Assembly (NCBI RefSeq): GCF_900316465.1
Contig: NZ_ONDD01000023.1
Span: 1 to 33,635 of the forward strand
Direction: 5' to 3'
From: an uncultured Fibrobacter sp.
GTDB lineage: Bacteria > Fibrobacterota > Fibrobacteria > Fibrobacterales > Fibrobacteraceae
Length of the DNA stretch: 33,635 nucleotides
The notes beneath the pieces were generated by a model, which had not been told where the DNA came from, did no database searches, and worked only from the letters and a program-made list of their open reading frames with translations. The translations under genes and the position numbers were made by a program. Positions 30,026 through 33,635 of this stretch are shown here, one piece after another (the first letter of the stretch is position 1; each line of letters starts with the position of its first letter).

Positions 30026-31114
30026 CTATAGTTTTATCAGTTTTGCTATAAGGTCTATTCCTCCGTACCAGTTATAGCCGCCGATATCGAGATTGTTGTC
30101 GCCGAAGTTCGCTACGCCGACTCGGGCGCTGATTCCGAATAGTTTGGGGATGACGCCGTTCCCGCCGAAGAACTTGGCCCCTTCAAAGCCCATGGTGTAA
30201 CCGTAGGAATAACCGTTGGCCATGTCCTTAAGACCTTTATCTTTGAATCGTTTGCCTTCTTCGGTGTCGAATTCGATGGCGTGCAGTCTTAAACCTCCGA
30301 AAACGGAAAGTTCATAATCGTAGGTGTAAATCAGCTTGGTGCGGAGCAGGGCTTCGACGGCGGTGTAGGAGATTTCTTTTTTGGGGAAGGTGACGCCTGA
30401 CTGAACCACGTCTTCTTTGTACGGATTTACGCCGACAATGCTCCCGATGCGGAAATCGGTGCAATACCTTCCGATAAAGCAGTACCCGAAGCCGAGATCG
30501 AATGCCGGACCGGGGTTAAGCTTGTCGTCGGCACCGTGAGAGAAATAGTTTCCCCCGAATCCGAAGAATAAAGTCCAGTGACCAGTTTGCAGAATGTCGC
30601 GTTGCCGTTTGACATTGAAGAACTCTTGCAGGAATTCCCGTTGACTGTCGTTTTCGATTTTATCAAGTTGAATTTGTACGTAACGTTTTCCATCGATGCC
30701 GATAAAGCTATAGTATACGATGGTGCGTACGAATGCGGCGTCTCCGGCGGGGAGTTTTTTCAGGTCGTCTTCCCAGGCGTCGCTTGCGAGGTAGGTGTAG
30801 ATGTCTTCGTAAAAATCTTCGTTGCTATACCCAAAATAAGTCAGTCGCCCGAATGGTGTGCGGTGTACATTTATGGATTTGGTGAAACTTTCGCGGACAT
30901 ATCCTGGGTTTGCAATGTAACTGAATTCTTTTTTGAGCAGATGTTGGCCGATATCTTGGTCGAAATACGGGATTACTGCGGTCTTTTTTTCAGACTTGTT
31001 TTCGTTTGTTGTTCCGCCCCAACCCCATTCGTGGCCGGATTCAAACTGGACTGGATCAGCGGCTTGCGAATAAAAGAATGCGCAAATGAGTAAAAGAAAA
31101 ACTTTCTTGAGCAT
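30026..31114 (-). CDS. Secreted outer-membrane barrel-like protein, unknown function
   Basis: About 362 residues from the ATG at 31114, which directly begins a signal peptide (MLKKVFLLLICAFFYSQA). An earlier ATG at 31132 overlaps the upstream gene and is less likely. The mature N-terminal part (about 20-165) is mixed and rich in Tyr, Phe and Asp. From about 165 onward the pattern is of alternating beta strands (WTLFFGFGGNYFSHGADDKLNPGPAFDLGFGYCFIGRYCTDFRIGSIVG), ending in GIDLIAKLIKL. No family is recognised. Its start lies one base after the stop of the upstream gene, so the two are translationally coupled and may form one envelope complex. Confidence 0.65.
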   Translation of the reverse strand: MLKKVFLLLICAFFYSQAADPVQFESGHEWGWGGTTNENKSEKKTAVIPYFDQDIGQHLLKKEFSYIANPGYVRESFTKSINVHRTPFGRLTYFGYSNEDFYEDIYTYLASDAWEDDLKKLPAGDAAFVRTIVYYSFIGIDGKRYVQIQLDKIENDSQREFLQEFFNVKRQRDILQTGHWTLFFGFGGNYFSHGADDKLNPGPAFDLGFGYCFIGRYCTDFRIGSIVGVNPYKEDVVQSGVTFPKKEISYTAVEALLRTKLIYTYDYELSVFGGLRLHAIEFDTEEGKRFKDKGLKDMANGYSYGYTMGFEGAKFFGGNGVIPKLFGISARVGVANFGDNNLDIGGYNWYGGIDLIAKLIKL

Positions 31115-31115
31115 G

Positions 31116-32855
31116 TTAGTGAGCTTCGCCATATTTCTTTTTACTCCTGTCGTAGAATTGCAATAACGGGGTGAACGTTACGGAGAATATGCCGCCGTCA
31201 CTATCTTTTACGATGTCTGTGTAGTAGTTGCTCACGCTTGCAAAAAGTCTTAACCCGAGACGGAGTTGCCCGTCGTCTTTATACTTGCTGAAATAAAAGT
31301 CGAATGCTGTGCCGCAATGGAGCCCGACTCCGACGTGGGATTTCAAGGGCTTTTCGTCATCTTTTACTTGAAGGTCGCTAAAGAGGATTGTGGGACCTAG
31401 ATAGATTCTGTTTTCTACATAGGATGTTACAAGGGTGCGATAGCCGGCGTACAAGTCAATAAGAACTAGGCTTTGGAATTTGTTGTCGTCGAAGGTCTTG
31501 GAATGTAGGATCCTTGTATTGTAACCGCCACCGATTTTTTTGTAGAAGAATTCCAAGGTGATGTCAAATGTGGGGTGGTTGTCGAAATCATAGCTGAAAG
31601 CATCGCCGAATCCCAAGGATAGGCCTCCGCCCATGCCTATTTGAATGTTCCAGCCGACTCCGTAATCCACGTAGAAATTCGTGGTGATAAAATTCCATTG
31701 TTCGATTTTCTTGACGCTATCTGCGTTCGCTTTAATAAGGGCGTTCAAATCGTTTTGGTCGCTTGTGGTGAGTGATGCGGCGAGTATTCGCCAGAAGGCG
31801 CGGTCGCTGGAACTGCGGTCTAGTAGGGCGTTTTCAAGTTCGCCCGAACGATACATGGCCCTGAGGGAATCTTGCAACATCGCGTGAATGGCTGCTTCTT
31901 CGTCATCTACGTACGGAGAGGGGTAATAGGGGCAATCCGCATAGTCTTCGAAGGTGCGCAAGTAGGCGCTAAGCAGGCGCTTGGTGTTGCAGCTAAGATT
32001 AGACGGAGAACTGTAAAAGAAGAGTTTGTCTGCGTGAACTAGGAAGGTATCCAACTTGGCCGTATTCTCCCGGATTGCGTCTTTGTCGCCTTTTACAAGT
32101 GCTTCCATGATTTGAGTCTTGTAAATAGGACTCATGTTCTTGTGTGTTTCAAGGATGTAATGGTTTGGCAGGTACGAGCCTTGCTGCTTTGCGATGGATT
32201 CTAGAAATTTGAATTCGCTATTTTCGATAATTCGTGAGTGTCCGTCTTCGAAATAGATGCGCTTTAATTTTGAAACTTCGCCTTCGAGTGAGATTTCTGC
32301 CAAGAGCTTTAGCGGATTAGTCTCGATAATGGGGCCTTGGTGGATATGGTAAAATCGCGTGAGGGTGTCGTAGCCTTTTTCGGGGTCGTTCCAACTACGT
32401 GTTTTGCGGTCGTATACTTTATCTATCTGGTATTTTACTTTAAGGAGGCCGTATAATGTGGTGTTGTTGGCTTTGATGTACGCGTCTTTAAGGTCTGATG
32501 GGATAGAATCTAGTTTACGCAATGATAAATCGTGCTGTTTGTCGTGCCACAAAAAGAATTCGCTTTTTTGCTCTCGGGAGATTTTTTCTGTTGACCAGAA
32601 ATCTATTTTGTTGTGGTAGGCCACGTTGGCTAAATATTCTGCGTAGGCATTCCCCCAAAAGATGAGTCCGGTATCGCTTTCGATCTTCTGTTGCAAAGTG
32701 ACGCGGAGGGAATCGGGAAGCCTTTCTGCATGGACGGAATCTTGCCAGTCTTCGCATTCTCGGGAGTTGAAGAAACAGTAGCCGGGCTCGGCGTATGACA
32801 AAACCGCCGTGCAGAACGCTATGATGAAGAAGATTCCTGAACTAACCCAATGCAT
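31116..32855 (-). CDS. Secreted helical protein with a C-terminal barrel-like domain, unknown function
   Basis: About 579 residues from the ATG at 32855 (GGGAG 10 bases upstream). It starts a signal peptide (MHWVSSGIFFIIAFCTAVLSYA). A start at 33014 would run through the next gene's end and is rejected. The first part (about 30-400) is mostly helical, with four Cys residues, two of them near the N-terminus (CFFNSREC). The last 180 residues are alternating strands (GWNIQIGMGGGLSLGFGDAFSYDF, FDITLEFFYKK, SVTFTPLLQFYDRS), like the barrel half of the downstream protein. Both genes probably share a transcript. Function is unknown. Confidence 0.65.
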   Translation of the reverse strand: MHWVSSGIFFIIAFCTAVLSYAEPGYCFFNSRECEDWQDSVHAERLPDSLRVTLQQKIESDTGLIFWGNAYAEYLANVAYHNKIDFWSTEKISREQKSEFFLWHDKQHDLSLRKLDSIPSDLKDAYIKANNTTLYGLLKVKYQIDKVYDRKTRSWNDPEKGYDTLTRFYHIHQGPIIETNPLKLLAEISLEGEVSKLKRIYFEDGHSRIIENSEFKFLESIAKQQGSYLPNHYILETHKNMSPIYKTQIMEALVKGDKDAIRENTAKLDTFLVHADKLFFYSSPSNLSCNTKRLLSAYLRTFEDYADCPYYPSPYVDDEEAAIHAMLQDSLRAMYRSGELENALLDRSSSDRAFWRILAASLTTSDQNDLNALIKANADSVKKIEQWNFITTNFYVDYGVGWNIQIGMGGGLSLGFGDAFSYDFDNHPTFDITLEFFYKKIGGGYNTRILHSKTFDDNKFQSLVLIDLYAGYRTLVTSYVENRIYLGPTILFSDLQVKDDEKPLKSHVGVGLHCGTAFDFYFSKYKDDGQLRLGLRLFASVSNYYTDIVKDSDGGIFSVTFTPLLQFYDRSKKKYGEAH

Positions 32856-32929
32856 GAACCCGAGAACTCCCTTTTGCCCAAACTGAATAAAGAATAGTAA
32901 AAAATGAGGACAATGCCTTTCAATTTGAT

Positions 32930-33298
32930 TTACTTGGCAATCAGGTTTATGATCAGGGCGATTAGACCGCCGAGCAGCAAAACGGCTATGGCGACCATCG
33001 AGACGAAGGTCCACTTGGCGTATTTCAGGAGCTTAACCAGGCTTGCATTCTGGTTCCCGACAAACTGTTGAATCAGGTTGATGCCTGCGGCAAGTGTAAG
33101 ACCCGCGTCGTCAATCCAGCCAATGATGGGAATGTCTGGAATGAAGTCTACCGGAGAGGCGTCGTAAGCCAAGGCGGCAAGCATCAGCAGCACCGCCAAA
33201 GCCTTTTTCATGTTCGAAGAATTATCTTCCACAGGAACTTCTTCCCGGTGAATTTCGTGAACTTCTACTTCTTCGATTTCGTCTTCATCTTTTGTCAT
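32930..33298 (-). CDS. DUF1232 (YkvA-like) membrane protein
   Basis: 122 residues from the ATG at 33298; a longer frame from 33367 is rejected because the -7 box lies inside it. The N-terminus (1-28) is very acidic (DEDEIEEVEVHE). The first hydrophobic helix begins with MKKALAVLLMLAALAY and is followed by the DUF1232 signature SPVDFIPDIPIIGWIDDAGLTLAAGINLIQQF. A final helix (about 96-120) is LVKLLKYAKWTFVSMVAIAVLLLGGLIALIINL. DUF1232 proteins are small membrane proteins of unknown role. It precedes the 32855 gene by 74 bases, which could hold a separate promoter. Confidence 0.8.
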   Translation of the reverse strand: MTKDEDEIEEVEVHEIHREEVPVEDNSSNMKKALAVLLMLAALAYDASPVDFIPDIPIIGWIDDAGLTLAAGINLIQQFVGNQNASLVKLLKYAKWTFVSMVAIAVLLLGGLIALIINLIAK

Positions 33299-33303
33299 GG
33301 CAT

Positions 33304-33311
33304 TTAATATA
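33304..33311 (-). promoter_or_regulatory. -7 box (TATATTAA), 5 bases before the DUF1232 ATG
   Basis: On the minus strand TATATTAA ends 5 bases before the ATG at 33298. The spacing matches the other short-leader genes of the window. Confidence 0.42.
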
Positions 33312-33448
33312 ATATTTTTGCTGGTTGGTGAAAAGCGGGTCCGTTTTTCTTCTGTTTGAGCTGTCAAGTATTCCTTGTCAGTTGGATTGTGTTGAAGTAC
33401 GCTTTCTTTGAATCAGCGATTATATTGCAGACTTTAGGGAGTCTTTTA

Positions 33449-33478
33449 TATTGACAATGTCAATACACTCTAATTTTA
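33449..33478 (+). promoter_or_regulatory. Possible promoter overlapped by the palindrome TATTGACA-A-TGTCAATA
   Basis: The perfect palindrome at 33449-33465 contains TTGACA (33451-33456). A TAATTTTA box (33471-33478) lies 17 bases after the TTG. A dimeric repressor bound here would cover the promoter. The regulated gene is not visible. Confidence 0.4.
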
Positions 33479-33502
33479 GATTGATCGTTGGCTTATACTT
33501 GG

Positions 33503-33537
33503 AGAAAGTAATATGCAAAATTTGCATATTACTTTCT
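33503..33537. repeat. Perfect inverted repeat, 17-bp arms with a 1-base centre
   Basis: The left arm AGAAAGTAATATGCAAA is the exact reverse complement of the right arm at 33521-33537, with a single A between. It is AT-rich and not followed by a T run, so it is more likely an operator or processing/cruciform site than a terminator. Confidence 0.75.
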
Positions 33538-33548
33538 TGTATACAGAA

Positions 33549-33571
33549 AACCACCCGCTAGGCGGGTGGTT
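33549..33571 (-). terminator. Hairpin, probably a minus-strand terminator
   Basis: AACCACCCGC (33549-33558) pairs with GCGGGTGGTT (33562-33571) around TAG. On the minus strand it is followed by TTC and T-rich bases, on the plus strand by CCG. It probably ends a transcript entering from beyond the right edge. Confidence 0.6.
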
Positions 33572-33635
33572 CCGTAAAAGCCTTCTGGCGGTCATGAGAA
33601 AAAATCCTTTGACTAATATTGAAATGCGGTCTGCC

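Larger units (their letters stand above)
33299..33635. other. Gene-free end of the window with several inverted repeats
   Basis: No supported gene lies in these 337 bases. They hold the DUF1232 promoter, a 17-base palindrome around a TTGACA, a perfect inverted repeat with 17-bp arms and a 10-bp hairpin. Short open frames that run to the window edge exist on both strands but have no recognisable content. Confidence 0.6.

Noticed and set aside
32855..33014. N-terminal extension of the 32855 gene from an upstream start at 33014
   Set aside because: The extension overlaps the DUF1232 gene end, lacks a signal peptide, and a good signal peptide begins at the ATG at 32855.
33594..33635. Possible gene start (ATG AGA AAA AAT ...) running off the right edge
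   Set aside because: Only 14 codons are visible, with no clear ribosome-binding site and no recognisable sequence.
33483..33635. Minus-strand frame open to the right edge through the palindromes
   Set aside because: It would be translated from perfect inverted repeats and a hairpin, and its composition is not protein-like.

Overview
The window looks like chromosomal DNA of an anaerobic member of the Fibrobacterota, most likely Fibrobacter or a close relative. This is inferred from several features. There are lipoproteins and secreted proteins with serine-rich linkers. There is a carboxyltransferase gene of the oxaloacetate decarboxylase type. The sigma-70 factor is short and lacks region 1.1. 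Promoter boxes resemble the TAnnTTTG -7 element known from the related Bacteroidetes. I see no phage, insertion sequence, CRISPR array or rRNA.

Layout. 1-1076 (minus): the N-terminal part of miaB, cut by the window edge. 1225-5382 (plus): a TonB-domain lipoprotein, a glycoside-hydrolase-like lipoprotein, a small membrane protein, a Gph-type phosphatase, a DUF1573-like secreted protein and tRNA-Pro(GGG). 5451-8887 (minus): a membrane-anchored solute-binding protein followed by a diguanylate cyclase with a periplasmic sensor, probably a sensory pair. 9178-14866 (plus): a DUF3332 lipoprotein, then a signalling block of TPR lipoprotein, membrane-anchored Ser/Thr-kinase-like protein and GAF/AAA+/Fis sigma-54 activator. 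A near-perfect sigma-54 promoter follows, driving a Met/Pro-rich secreted protein and an outer-membrane barrel. 14901-21901 (minus): tRNA-Ala(CGC), ispB, gyrB, dciA (DUF721), mlaE, a C-terminal processing protease and a sigma-70 factor. 22102-28190 (plus): a LytS-type histidine kinase without a partner, a strong promoter plus terminator that may encode a small RNA or attenuator, a secreted beta-sandwich protein and lipase-like pair, and an outer-membrane lipoprotein. 28323-33298 (minus): an OadA-type carboxyltransferase without a biotinyl domain, two outer-membrane barrel proteins and a DUF1232 membrane protein. The last 337 bases have no supported gene but carry three inverted repeats, one with perfect 17-bp arms.

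Two themes stand out. First, seven genes on both strands have a TAnnnTTn box ending only 4-8 bases before the ATG. The sigma-54 promoter is likewise placed so that transcription would start next to the ATG, so leaderless or nearly leaderless mRNAs appear common here. Second, much of the plus-strand DNA is devoted to sensing the envelope and outside world: solute-binding protein plus cyclic-di-GMP synthesis, kinase plus sigma-54 activator, and LytS kinase. The outputs are outer-membrane barrels and secreted proteins, with candidate FNR/CRP-like and Pho-box-like operators nearby. No transcription data were available, so all regulatory calls are sequence-based predictions.
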